A stretch of DNA of 64,000 nt from Terebella lapidaria (taxonomy: Eukaryota; Annelida; Polychaeta; Terebellida; Terebellidae). Every line of letters begins with the position of its first letter. The first letter of the stretch is position 1. Under the pieces are notes generated by a model that worked only from the letters and a program-made list of their open reading frames with translations, was not told the origin of the DNA and made no database searches. A program made the position numbers and the translations under genes. Below are positions 36,382-48,058 of this stretch, piece by piece. The stretch spans positions 22,259,106 to 22,323,105 of the forward strand of contig OX424560.1 in assembly GCA_949152475.1 (NCBI GenBank), read 5' to 3'.

Positions 36382-38229
36382 TTACATATGAGGGTTACTT
36401 TTCTTGAAATAATCGTCTTTGATCATGCGCGAACCCTTCTCGGCGATCATGACGGTCGGTGCGTTAGTGTTACCCGAGATGACCTCGGGTATGATTGAGG
36501 AGTCGATGACACGCAGGCCTTGAACTCCCTTCACACGCAGCCTCGGGTCGACGACTGTCCGGTTGTCTTTCTCGCTCCCCATCCTACAGGTGCCCACGGG
36601 GTGGAACTCTGTCAGCGCCATGTGTCTCACAACACATTCCCAATAATAGTCACTGTCGTACGTGAATTTGGTACAGCCCGGGTGAACCAACTTCCGGAAC
36701 TCGGCGCCCATGGACTTGAACTTGCCCGTGGAGCCCAGCTTCTGAGCCATCCGGATCCCTTCAACCAGGACTCGTACATCATCTGGATTTGACAGGTAAG
36801 CGGGGTCGATGAGAGGGTGGTCGAGGGGATTGGTTGAGTTCAGACGAATGTTACCTCTGCTCTTAGGGTGGAGAAGTACTGGGAAGAGTTGGAAGCCATG
36901 TTGGTTCGTCACGCCTCCGAACTGCTGCATTTGGAGGTCGAAGTCTTGGTTCATTGTGTTAGCGTACTCACGTAGACCTTCTTCTGACGAGCCTGTGAGA
37001 GTTCCAAACATGATGAGCTTCATATCAGGGACATCATTGTCTGTGGGTTGGAATAGAGATCTCTCAAATGCGTGAGCGTAGAGTGCAATGGGTGATGCAT
37101 GTACACCACTGCGGAAGAGTTTGTACTTGAAGATCTCCCAGTATGATTCCATCGCAGCAGGTACGAACGAGACGGGTTCTTTCAGCAGGAATTGTAAGAC
37201 AGGCAGGAGCATGTGGTCGTGGAGGTTTTCCCCGACTGGAAGGTCTGCTACTACTGGGATGTTCATCGAATCGAGATGCTCTCTTGGTCCGACGCCAGAC
37301 AGCATCAGTAGCTGTGGTGAAGCTATTGGGCCTGCCGACAGCACAACCTCCATCTTACAGTCAACATGCCGCAACATACCTTGATGCAGGAACTGCACGC
37401 CACTGGCCCTGGTGCCATTGAAGGTGACCTTGGTGACGTGAGCGTTAGTGATGATGTGTAGATTGGGCCTAGTCGATGCCACGGGTCGGAGGTAGGCATC
37501 AGACACGCTGTGGCGTTCACCGTCTTTGACGTTTACCTGGTTGTGCATGACCTTTCTAATGGATTCGTAGCCGTTGAGGTCACCGTGGACGAAGCCCATC
37601 TCACTGCCCCCGTCCATGAAGGCGTCAAGCAGTTCTCCTCCATTAGTCTTGTTCGAGTCGGACACGACGTGGGGCCCTGTTGTGCCGTGGAATTCTGATC
37701 GGGCGATGTAGTCGTTCTCGTTACTTTCAGACATGATGAAGTAGGGTAGAACACTGTTGAAGTCCCACCCATCACAACCCTCACTTGCCCACCTGTTGTA
37801 GTCGTTCGGATGACCTCTCAGGTAAATCATGCCATTGATAGAGCTGCACCCGCCAAGCACTTTACCTTTGGGCCAGGCACATTGCTGGTTTTTCATAGAA
37901 AGACACGCCGTTTTCTGAGGAACAGTCTTGTAGAGCCAGCCGACTTCCCCGTTTCCCCATAGTGTGAACGCCTTCATCGGTACTCTGATGTTCGGGTGAT
38001 TAGCGTCATCATCTCCAGCTTCTAAGAGGAGAACTTTAACATCGGGGTCTTCTGACAGTCGCGATGCCACGACGGAGCCAGCCGAACCTCCCCCAACTAC
38101 GACATAATCATAGGCATCATCGAATTCTTCGCGGCTGATCTTCGCTGGATATAGTCTTGCATGCATAACATATGCAGATATCATCAGGACGAAAAACCTG
38201 ACTCGCCTGTTGGTACTGATACTCTGCAT
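36382..38229 (-). CDS. GMC family oxidoreductase (glucose/choline dehydrogenase-like)
   Basis: FAD-dependent flavoenzyme of the glucose-methanol-choline family, which oxidises alcohol-type substrates; the substrate cannot be read from sequence. I start at ATG 38229, which has A at -3 and lies just downstream of a TATA box. The frame stays open further upstream but has no ATG there. This gives 615 residues, the usual family size. Residues 11-28 form a hydrophobic signal-like segment. Residues 41-51 hold the dinucleotide fold (YVVVGGGSAG) and LLLEAGD is at 67-73. GMC signature 1 is at about 122-145 (GKVLGGCSSINGMIYLRG) and signature 2 at about 300-314 (GPIASPQLLMLSGVG). The active-site His is probably H543 in FHPVGTCRMG, with the partner Asn in SGNTNAP (585-591). 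All key motifs are intact. The coding region is a single exon and much richer in GC than its surroundings. Confidence 0.93.
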   Translation of the reverse strand: MQSISTNRRVRFFVLMISAYVMHARLYPAKISREEFDDAYDYVVVGGGSAGSVVASRLSEDPDVKVLLLEAGDDDANHPNIRVPMKAFTLWGNGEVGWLYKTVPQKTACLSMKNQQCAWPKGKVLGGCSSINGMIYLRGHPNDYNRWASEGCDGWDFNSVLPYFIMSESNENDYIARSEFHGTTGPHVVSDSNKTNGGELLDAFMDGGSEMGFVHGDLNGYESIRKVMHNQVNVKDGERHSVSDAYLRPVASTRPNLHIITNAHVTKVTFNGTRASGVQFLHQGMLRHVDCKMEVVLSAGPIASPQLLMLSGVGPREHLDSMNIPVVADLPVGENLHDHMLLPVLQFLLKEPVSFVPAAMESYWEIFKYKLFRSGVHASPIALYAHAFERSLFQPTDNDVPDMKLIMFGTLTGSSEEGLREYANTMNQDFDLQMQQFGGVTNQHGFQLFPVLLHPKSRGNIRLNSTNPLDHPLIDPAYLSNPDDVRVLVEGIRMAQKLGSTGKFKSMGAEFRKLVHPGCTKFTYDSDYYWECVVRHMALTEFHPVGTCRMGSEKDNRTVVDPRLRVKGVQGLRVIDSSIIPEVISGNTNAPTVMIAEKGSRMIKDDYFKKSNPHM

Positions 38230-38310
38230 GTTTGCTCTTCTTTCGTTCCAGCTGCTCAAATGGTGAATTGGTGTTTCACATGGATCTGCCGAGATGCGGG
38301 CGTGTGGGGC

Positions 38311-38319
38311 CCATTTATA
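38311..38319 (-). promoter_or_regulatory. TATA box of the GMC gene
   Basis: The minus strand reads TATAAATGG about 85 bases upstream of the chosen ATG. A start site about 30 bases downstream (near 38,285) would give a 5' leader of about 55 bases. The position supports ATG 38229 rather than anything further upstream. Confidence 0.6.
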
Positions 38320-38399
38320 ACCACGTTTTACATAACTTAGGAAGGTGAAGGTCGCGGATGGTTTCAAACGGCCTTGTTTACGTTTTTTCTCCTTATTAC

Positions 38400-39866
38400 C
38401 GTTATCAACTCTGATAAAACAGCCTGTAGCTTATCCTAGATTGTTATCTGGACAGGTGAGTAGTTCTAAGCCCCCTAATCCCCCGTTGTAACGACTTGGT
38501 TCAGGACACGGACGTGTCTGGTGTGTGCACGCGAACCTGGACAAACACCCACACACGACGATAAGATATCCTTGGCACTGATGGTGGACAACGACATCTC
38601 TCCAGCTGGTCCGTACCTCTCCCTGCCTGCTCCAAAATGCAGACGCTCTCCTACGTGGGAATTCTGGAAGCGCGCAAGTGCAGATGTACCGTACTGTCGT
38701 ATATTTTGTCTTTCGGCGAAATACATGTAATAGATGACTTTGAGGAAATTTCTTGTCTTGTAATAAGTGGAATCATGAAACGAGACTACTCCAACAGGGA
38801 CTGAACTCCCCGTACAGCTATTGTCTTAGTTTCTTGGGCATCAATGTACTTTTGCTGAACCTATGGTTCTACAAATCCTGATTTGGGACGCTAAAAACCA
38901 TGCTATTTAATATATAGGAATAACTATGGTAATTGCACATATTTATTATGTATTAGAAACCGAATCATGATAATTAACATGGAGAAAATTATTTTACGAC
39001 TCGTGATGGGTAATTGAATTTAAACCCCGATATTTCATTTGTAGTAGTTAGCCACAAACGTGAAATTATGATCCAGTTCCTGTATATCGAATACCTGTGT
39101 TCCCGATTCCGTGATATAATCTTTGGTGATATCGCACTCCTCCTGACAAGCAGTAATAAAAACATTAGATAACAGGTATGAGTACAGTATATATCAAGGT
39201 TTAGCTTAAAAATCGACAGCTACTGATACCGTAGGCAGGACATAAACACTCATGCGGGTAAGGAGCAATGTTTTCTATCTACGTTTTTGTGTCTGGTATA
39301 ATGCTTGAATACATATTGTCTGCGGTTCATCTGGCTGTGGTCAACAAGCACGTCAGACGTGCGATAGTGCGAAAAAAATATGAAACACTTTATCATTTAT
39401 AGCCTTTCTGCATGCGACAATAGCAAATCGATTGAAATCATCTTGCACAAATTGATTTACACTTAACGCCCTCTGCTGGGGGAATTTCGTATAGACAGGA
39501 TTTTCGAATGATTTTTTCGAATGATACTTAATCGCGAATATTCGAGATTATATTTTTTACAGGCATAAATCATAGGATTATATGTGACGTCAGTGTGTCT
39601 TTGGATAAACTAATTGGTCGAGTTTTGTTCCTATTGCAAAATGTTGTATTCTACCTTTGATATTGGCATCATCTAAATTTAATTGTATTTGTGGTAATGG
39701 ATTGATACTTAAAATGTACATTCTGGTCTATTTCTGGTGTACGAAATTAAGGCCATCGATCTATCGTAGTAGTCTCCCATTTGTAACGCACCAGGATAAC
39801 CCACAGGCAAAATATCTGAGCAATTGAGAAATTATTACATGTAAAGGGGTAATTGCTACAGGCATA
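38400..39866. other. No gene recognised
   Basis: 38,450-38,720 is GC-richer and open in one frame on each strand (69 and 83 codons). Neither frame shows a family motif, so I treat them as chance. The rest is AT-rich spacer. Confidence 0.5.
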
Positions 39867-41403
39867 CAGTCACCTCCAAAAGTTTGGGCCCACCCACAGA
39901 ATTTCTCATAGCATGCGATGAGCATTGTGTTCTGGCCACGATATTCATAAACAAAAACCAAATATATAACTGGCCTTTATAAACAAGATGAAGAAGCATA
40001 ATTTAAGTTCCTATATGAAAGAATAAAATGCCCAATCTGTGACTTTCAATGTAAGAATGTTGAAAGTAGAGAAAATCACAGTATTCAAGACACCACCACA
40101 AGATTATGCACACAAATCAATGGATTTCACAAATCATTTCAGAAGCTTGTTATTCATATTTCTTCACTGACATGATATGTTGATCGAAAATGGGGTTATG
40201 ATTAAATATTAAAAATATCAGTGCAACGTGATCCTGACCATGGCTGAGCTTACCGGATTCGAGCGATCCAGTTGTGCGGACTCCAACAGCAAGGGAAGAG
40301 CCGTAGGGGGAATTGCAGCCGAAGATGGACGCTCCTGCAAGGCAGCGAGGCTTGCTATAACCTGATACGCAGGAACGGGAGATGTTTGAGACCGCCCAAG
40401 ATAGGGAAGAGTGCAACTGTTACGAAATAGAATCTAACTGGGTCGGAGACTTACACGCTTGCACAGAAACAACAAAGACGTAAGTAAGTTTTATAAATTT
40501 AATATACGAAAACAGATATATACAAGAACATATACGAACCAAAATCCAAATCAACGATGACGGAAAACAATATATACAGTATATAAAATTACAGTAAGTG
40601 TTCCAGGCAGTTCCCACGTGTGCGGATGAGGTGGTCAACGTCTCGTGTACATCTCGGCGCGATGTCTAGCGTGTCTCTCTGACTTGGGTTTTGGTCAGAT
40701 GTAGTCTGAGTTGTTGGCTTCGAACCAGAGTTTCTATCATAACTGCTACTAGCGTTGTTTGGAGACTCTGTTTTTTTCTTGAAGCCATGAGTGAAAGACC
40801 GTTTGCCGGCTTTATGAGTTAGAGCATAGTCATCAGCTAGCGTACCAGCCTCAGCAAGTGTTTTCACACGAAGTTCATCAAGATGAGTTCGAATATCTTC
40901 ACGAATACAACGCTTGAACTCCTCTACAAGCATGAGTTGCCTCAACCGCCATGGATGACCAAGTCCTGGTACGTCACTGCAAGCAAAGCAGACGGGCCGC
41001 TGGTCTTTTTGGAGTTCTGGGCCCTTTGGAGCGACGATGGTGTCATACCATGTATCGAAAATGACCAATTTGTGTGTGAGTTGCGTCATATTGATATCGA
41101 TTTGTTATTTCCAGCGTTATTGTTGATTAGATGTGCCCTTATATACTGTTATGAACATGGTTACCATATTCATGAAAAGATGAACTCCTGTTGAAAATTA
41201 GTGCAAAATGGATTCAACCTTCCACAATTGTGGGATTATGCATTTTAAATTCTCAGAAAGAGTTTTAGAATACTTTGTGTCACATTGGCATATATATAAA
41301 TTACATTCATGACTGTGTTCAAATGTAAACATATTCAAAAGTGGCATTCAATGGGAAAAAAACTCAAAATTTCAAAGTGGGCCCAAACTTTTGGAGGTGA
41401 CTG
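39867..41403. mobile_element. TIR element (Tc1/mariner type) enclosing a gag fragment, 1537 bp
   Basis: A 27-bp perfect inverted repeat beginning CAGTCACCTCCAAAAGTTTG lies at 39867-39893 and 41377-41403. It is flanked by TA (39865-39866, 41404-41405), the target duplication of Tc1/mariner elements. The interior has no transposase. Instead it contains a GC-rich block (about 40,230-40,420) and a Ty3-like gag fragment, so a retroelement piece has been nested in or captured by the element. Confidence 0.8.
40589..41089 (-). pseudogene. Ty3/gypsy-type gag fragment
   Basis: A 166-codon frame. Residues 48-98 contain LRQLMLVEEFKRC and REDIRTHLDELRV, then LAEAGTLADDYALTHK. This block is characteristic of gag polyproteins of Ty3-like LTR retrotransposons in fish and invertebrates, where a capsid helix bundle precedes a basic linker. 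After it comes a Ser/Asn/Thr-rich linker. The zinc knuckle expected next is missing, and the N-terminal capsid part is absent or unrecognisable, so this is a truncated remnant. No protease, RT or integrase is nearby. It lies entirely inside the TIR element 39867-41403. Confidence 0.65.
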
Positions 41404-41405
41404 TA

Positions 41406-44400
41406 CTCAATATCCATAATGCATGATTGGATTTTATGGTTGTTATCGGCAATGTATTTGTGAGCATAAAGTGCGTAAACATGCATGCATATAAATGCTT
41501 CCCATCGATAAGTTCACAAAACGGCACTTCTACCTCCCTTCTAATTTTCATATGACAGAATATAATGTAATAAAATCTTGATTGCTAGAGTCGCTTATGC
41601 AGCAAGTAGATTCAGTAATTTTGTTGTCGCTATCAGGCTGTATCGGTATAAAATAAGTATTATAGTGCACATAAAAAGTGTTCTTCATATGAAACACCCT
41701 GTACACTGGAGTAGATATTCATAATCATTAATCAGGCCAGTCATCAGTGTTGAAGATCCCTGTTTGTCAGACCTTTTATCAAGCAGCACAATGCACATTT
41801 CCACACGGGTCATCATGGTATTGTCCTGTATATGGTGTACCTACGTGTGTCACTATGACTGACGTACCAAGCAATGCCATGCGCCTGTGTCCTCTCGTAC
41901 GAAATACAACAACATACACATAAACTTGTTTAATAAACTATCTCAAAATAATTATATGCACTCCTTAGTTCCTACAAAGTGATAATTTTTAGTTAAAATT
42001 ATTTGCAAAAAAAAATAAATTTATTAAGCAAATATTGATAACTATATTCTTGTAGATAATCATACCCTTACCTCAAAATCCTCCTGAAGTTCATTTCTCT
42101 TGCACAGTAATATACAGAAACTCGGTATCAATATTTTTTTCAATCAGAATTCATATTCAAGTGAATAATAGTTGAGACTACAATTCGAAATTCCGTTTAT
42201 TTTACTTATGCTCTCAAACAATCATCGATGTGAAAATGAGCATTCGAAACCAGAACTTTTGGATGAAATATATACTTAGTGTAAAATCAAAACAAATTAT
42301 GGCCAAATATAATTAAATATATGCCTTTTTGGTCATTTTCATCGGAGGTTTTTTTTATCAACGATTCGGTTTTCATGCTTTTTTTATATGGAAGCAATGA
42401 TGGAGGCTTATAAAATTAAATTCACAAATGTAACAAGACGTAACAGCTAAATTGGCATGGTGACCAATATTTGTTGATATCGAAAACATGTGCGCCGGTC
42501 AGTGTTCCACGTTCTCGTCACGCGTGGATCTTTGCACTGTTAATAATCCAGGTATTTGGTTGCATGCGACGGTTTGGTTTTTCAAACATTAACGAAATAG
42601 GTCGTTTGGTTTTTCTATTCGAGGCCATCGTACAAATGGACTTTGTGAGACAACCTATTATTTTTATATAACAAAACAGAACTTCGGTCAAGAAATAACA
42701 ATGTGTCCTTAGATAGGTAGCAAAGTTTTCTCAGAAACAAGGAAAGAAACCACGTCGTTCATGGTGTGATATTTTTAAAACGAAAACTGAAAAAAAAAAT
42801 CTGAACTTATTACCATTGGATATGGGCGTCATGTCAGCAACAGTTCAAACACATACATGTAGTTAGATCAGTTACATCCTAGTTTAGTATTCACTCCTAA
42901 CATAGCAGAAATGTTCTTCAAAACAAGCAAAACTAATAAAGCCAAAGAAAAATTAAATTTGTCTGGGGTAATGTGCGACGAAAAATATATCTCAGGCTAT
43001 ATAAATGTACAGTTTATTAAAGACTTTTGTATCATAGTAATTTATCTCACGATAGGTTGTTGTTATGGTTTTGTATACATACATGTATTACAGTCTAATT
43101 TCAAACGTCAGAATGATACTACACCGGAGAGGGCAATGCACACAATTGCGAAATACCTAGGTTATGTCTTAAAAAAAGGTAGCTGAATAGATAAAAAGCC
43201 TGGTCATCTGTTTTCGCGAAATTATTGAAAAATTTGAATTCAATCAAATGAATTAATTAAAAAAGGATGACATGGATTAAAGTATTTCTTTATCATTGTT
43301 TTTAATCCATGTTTATTGTGTTTAGACCCTAACATTAATCACAATACAGAATCTGTCACCATACAAATTCACACATGACCAGTAATTCCATGTGCCTCGC
43401 CATCTAAAGGTCGCCATCTAAAGGTCGTTCACTTAGTCAGCCTGTCTGATGTGGACGGTCGCTTGCCATCCGTCGTATCCGGGCAATCAATACGGGTGTG
43501 AGTGCCTGTAGTGTATATGTGACGCCATGTGTAAGTTATGTTCAGAAAATATCTATGTATGTAAGGAATTGCTCGAGGTTCATTCTGTTTCATCAGCATA
43601 CATCTATATTATCCTCACTATATTATCGCAGGATATTTCAAGTGGGATATGCGTTTCACACTATAAATTCTAGGGTGACATAATTATCTCGAATATAGTT
43701 ACTGTGAAAACACGGAGGAGATGTTTATAACATGATCTCAGGACATTTATCAGACCAAAACATGTCTTTTATTCCAACCGGTCTTTGAAACTTTTCTTCA
43801 ACACTCCATTTATTTACAATTTTACAACTTTAGTGATTAAGAGCTTGTAATCAGTCAGTACTGGAACAGATATGAGCACCGTGGGGTAGGAATAAATCCA
43901 CCGCCTTCAGGATGCACTGTGATAAGTGGCATATATGGTTTAGTGCCTGCAAATCGAATTAATCTAGATCCGAACCCGTGACGATGGGAGGGGATATCCT
44001 GAGAAACTTACACGGAATATTTAGAGGAAACTGTAGAAAAAAAACCCGTTTGATCCAGGTTGAAATTCATGCTCAAATTCAGACGCCTTATGTCCAACAG
44101 ATTGGCTCGGTGAAAACCATGAATGGGGACACTATTAGATCGGTATGTCTGATAGTGTTCGCCTAGTTGCAGGATATTTACTATTTTCAACACCGTGACG
44201 TATTATCAATTTTTATCACCCTTGAGTGTGAGCTATGTGTCTGGTACATACATGTGATTATCACGCTACGTTCATCAGCCCAACTTACACATACTTCTAG
44301 ACAATACGATAAGATACAATAGTGTTATGGTACTTAGCGTGTCCAGTTGTCAATGAAAGGTTTCCTCGACATCTCCAAATGGTACTCTATGCTGTGTTTT

Positions 44401-45725
44401 GTCATGCATCGATTTTGAACCTTTATGATTGGTCTGTACCCGCCTATCAAGAGCAGTTATGTATGCTCGTTCACACATATAATGGGACACGACACTGGAC
44501 AGTGACGTGAAAGTGGTTTTACTTCAAAACAAATCTTTCAAATTGTCATCCCTTAGATGTCGTAATAACATTATTCTATTACTTATTACACGAACGATGT
44601 TTTCCCCAGCAGGTTCATAACTCATGCTAGCGATCAATTCTGATGACCATGAACACTTTGAAGTTCAACACAAATAATTATTATGTTGAACGCACCTGCA
44701 AAATATCCTAGGCTGGTCGAAGATGTCGACATAATTTTTTTTTTTTTTGAGCGTTCAATGCATACTGATGCCTTCCTTATTACTTGTGCATTATAATTTG
44801 TAACTTGAGACATGTAAAAATAATTGACATTAAAACTCGGGGTGTTATATCTGTTGTTGCAATCGTGATCGTGAGAAACACGCTGAACTCTCACAACTGA
44901 CTGCGTAGGTGCAGGGGGCCTAGAAAATATATTGTCTTCCATAAAGGCCAAAAACACGGGAAAATTTCGTCATGTACGTGAAATATAATTATCAATCTTA
45001 TCTCTGCGACCTTGTTATTGTAACTCATCCACAACACAAACAAGATCCTGCACACGCATTGAAAAAAAACCCTGTCCAATCAACGTGCGCTGCTCATTCG
45101 AAAACATGACGAAGCATTTATTTATGGGTCTATGATTGGGCAGAAAAACAATCGATGCAATTGTTGATTTGCTGTGAAAGTCATATGACTTCGCTTGAGG
45201 GCCCATGGTGCATCGACAAAGGTCTCCATTGTCGAACAATTAGTCCTCTTCTGTAATGAGTGAGACTGATTAATGCAAACAATTAATAAGTCCTGGTGGA
45301 AATTATCGATCGATAAACGGAGACGGCACGCGTCTGATTCTATGTGGCTCGCGAATACAAATCGCACAATGAGCTGCTACTTGTAGCAATGTATCACCCT
45401 ATTATCGGAAACACCAGTGCATGCTAAAAGAAATGCACACACGAAATTGACAATCCAACATCAGCTAAGTTAATTATTCATCTCACCATGAACGTATGTT
45501 CTTTAAATCAATATTTACACAGACACTGATATTTACACAGAGTATTTTTAACATTGAAACATTGCAGTCCATTAGGATTTCATTTGAAAAAAATATTGAA
45601 AATATAAAAGTACTGAATAGTATTTACTTATTGTAAATGTGAAATGCGATATATGAAATTTCGCTTATTAGTCAAGTTCATGTATCAATAGGTAAATATG
45701 TACACAAGGCGTTCACAACAAAATC
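41406..45725. other. Gene-free interval
   Basis: AT-rich, no recognisable coding region. A short duplication 'gccatctaaaggtc' occurs twice at about 43,400-43,425. Blocks at 41,690-41,860 and 45,000-45,410 have regulatory texture; the second contains paired SOX-type sites. Confidence 0.5.
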
Positions 45726-46390
45726 GAGTCTGAGAATAACGTCAGTTCCGCTATACGATGTACCATTTCCAAGACATAAAAAATGCAGTATCAGGAAAAA
45801 GTTCAAGTTCAAGATCAAAATCCATTTCTAATAACACTAAAACAGGGGGACGAGTCCGAAAATAATGTTGCCCTAACTTTACGATGGACAATTCCTGAGA
45901 TATCAGTGAAAGAAAATTTAAAATGCCAGTTCAGCAGAAAAAGAATCAAGTCAGATCAAAGTTTATCACGAGTACCCTTAGCCTGAATACCCCAAGTCCG
46001 AAATTCACTTTCGTTTCGCTCTACGAAGAACCGATTCCGAAATATTTCTGAAAGAAAAATACTGACTCAGCAGAACAAGTTCAGGACAAGGTCAAGTTCA
46101 TCCCTAATTTCCCTTAGGCCCAGATCGACGAGTCCGAATATTACATTCGTTTAGGTCTATGATATATCGTTTCTGAGATATAGAAGAAAACAAAAACTGC
46201 CAACTCAGCGATAATTTCAATTCAAGGTCAAAGTTCATCTCTATTACCCCAACCCATATTTGTCTAGGGCAAGGAGTCCGAAAATCACGTCCATTTCGCT
46301 CCATGACACACCGTTTCTGTGAGATGCACGAAGCCTCAAGGATGAGTTAGCAAAGAATTCTTTCGAGCTCTAGGTCAAAGGTCTTTTGAC
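45726..46390 (+). repeat. Degenerate tandem repeat, five units of about 137 bp
   Basis: Units start at a GAGTCCGAA-type motif at 45726, 45852, 45994, 46130 and 46274. Each has a similar order: 'tttcgctctacga'-like, 'tttctgagatat'-like, 'cagttcagcaga'-like, then a GGTCAAAGTTCA-like box. Units are diverged but clearly related. An open frame across the first units (45783-45986) appears to be chance. Confidence 0.75.
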
Positions 46391-47022
46391 GGATTGATCC
46401 CAAAATCAGTTCGGTTCTTCCCTCATGGTATATATACCTCCGTGCAAAAGTTCTGCAGCCAATGCCTGAAGAAGTTATCACCCGCAAAACAAGTCCTCAT
46501 GGACCTCACGGACACTGGAAGTTTTGCAAAAATACATGAATGTAAACTAAGTTACTGTCTGGAAACCAAATCAATGGGAGGAAAAAACATAAATAAGAAA
46601 CTGCTAAAACCATGAATGCACTTTCGTCGAAATGCATTATTTTTTTGCATCCATCAATTGTTGAAACATTTGTCAGACATTTGTTTGAGTTTGTTGGCAT
46701 TACGACCATTCTCAATGTTTTGTATCCCTCGATGCAATGCGAATCCAATTTACTCGCATATGTTCGAACCAATCGAGCATAAACTAGGTCAGATCAGAGG
46801 TAACTCTGAGTGGCGCACAAACCAGCGGCTACTACATTGTAGTTCTGTCATATGCTTAATTTATTCATCTGATCAAGCATAGATTGATTGTAACCTATTT
46901 TTCTGATATCACAGGTATAATTATGTGTAGTTGATTTGGAACAAATAGTTTTTCTCCCAATATCACATTAAAGATACTTTCAACTGGGGGATGTACGTAT
47001 CATCGCAAATAAGGTGCTTGTA
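46391..47022. other. No gene recognised
   Basis: Spacer between the ~137-bp tandem series and the GC-rich element. Short ORFs on both strands overlap one another and show no motif. Confidence 0.5.
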
Positions 47023-47025
47023 TTA

Positions 47026-48058
47026 TGGTGCCGTCACACTAGACGGCGATCCCACGGAGTTGGCCCGGCGTCGTTAAATTTCCCAGAACGCCATGGGATC
47101 GCAGGATAAATGACGGAAAATCATGGCGGATAAAATTTATATTTTTCCGCATGGAGATGTCACGCGTCCGTTCGGCAATCGTGGCGTTCCAATGGAGCAT
47201 CTGTGGAGTGCAACCTCGTTTTCACTGCGTTCTAGGTGGCGACCTACTGTGTGCCCACGGCGTGCTAGATGCCACTGCGCACCCACGGAGCACACAGGCG
47301 TGTCCTGAACGTGGCTGCAAATCTTGTATAAAGTTTATAAACATAATAAAAATTATTCATTTAACTTTTCACATTCAAACTGGCAACTCGGCCGGAAATC
47401 TGCACCAAAAGTTACAGTATGTTAACTTTCCTATCATTGCATAAATTATATATATATATGGTTGCATTTTGCATAATTATTTGATCCAGTATGGTACACC
47501 GACATCGCTGTTTGAGCGCCCTGCATGCGCCCTGCTAACGCCGATTGACACGGCATGGACACTGCAAGAACGCTGTAGTAGCTCCGTGCAATCTCAGCGC
47601 GCAACGGAATGAATAAGACTCCGAGCAAGCGTAGTGTAACCGCTGTGTACACGCCAGGAGGACGCGATACAACCGCAGTGACATCTCCATGGACTCCGTG
47701 AGATCACCGAGTAATCGCCGCTGTCTGCTGGCGCGACCGTCGGGTGATCATGCGCGTCCCTGTGGCGCTCCCACAGATCTCCTGCGGCGCGCTGAAAGAC
47801 CTCACGGCGATGCTACGAAGATCCTACTGCGTGCATGCCAGAACGCCGTCACATCTCCGAGCCACGGCGTTTGTTTTGTGCATGCACAAAGTGCGCGCGC
47901 CGTCGCACGGCGACTCAGGAGACCCCACGGCGTTTGGTGGAGAGGCCACGGAGATGCTTCTGCGTTGTACGAGACCTTACTGCGTGCACTTGCGTTCTGC
48001 ATTTTTCTTAGACGCGGTAAGCACGCCGTGAGGACGCAGCCCTGGTGTGACGGCTACA
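47026..48058. mobile_element. GC- and CpG-rich element with imperfect TIRs, 1033 bp
   Basis: Ends are TGGTGCCGTCACACTAG and, inverted, TGTAGCCGTCACACCAG (14 of 17 match), with TTA on both sides (47023-47025, 48059-48061). The interior is much richer in GC and CpG than the surroundings, with many variants of CACGGAG, CACGGCG and CTCCGTG on both strands. An AT-rich gap lies at about 47,330-47,470. The long open frames in this block (47689-48159 and others) run on both strands and reflect composition, not genes. The TTA flank suggests a PIF/Harbinger-type insertion but is short enough to be chance. Confidence 0.55.

Noticed and set aside
36520..37784. Several ORFs on either strand within the GMC gene
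   Set aside because: They are shadows in other frames of a GC-rich coding region.
38230..38367. N-terminal extension of the GMC protein
   Set aside because: The extension opens with TTG, overlaps the TATA box and predicted leader, and has no family similarity.
38475..38730. Small ORFs upstream of the GMC gene
   Set aside because: They are complementary shadows of each other without recognisable domains.
45783..45986. Gln/Glu-rich ORF in the ~137-bp tandem repeat
   Set aside because: The frame is not kept in the following units; it is a product of the repeat composition.
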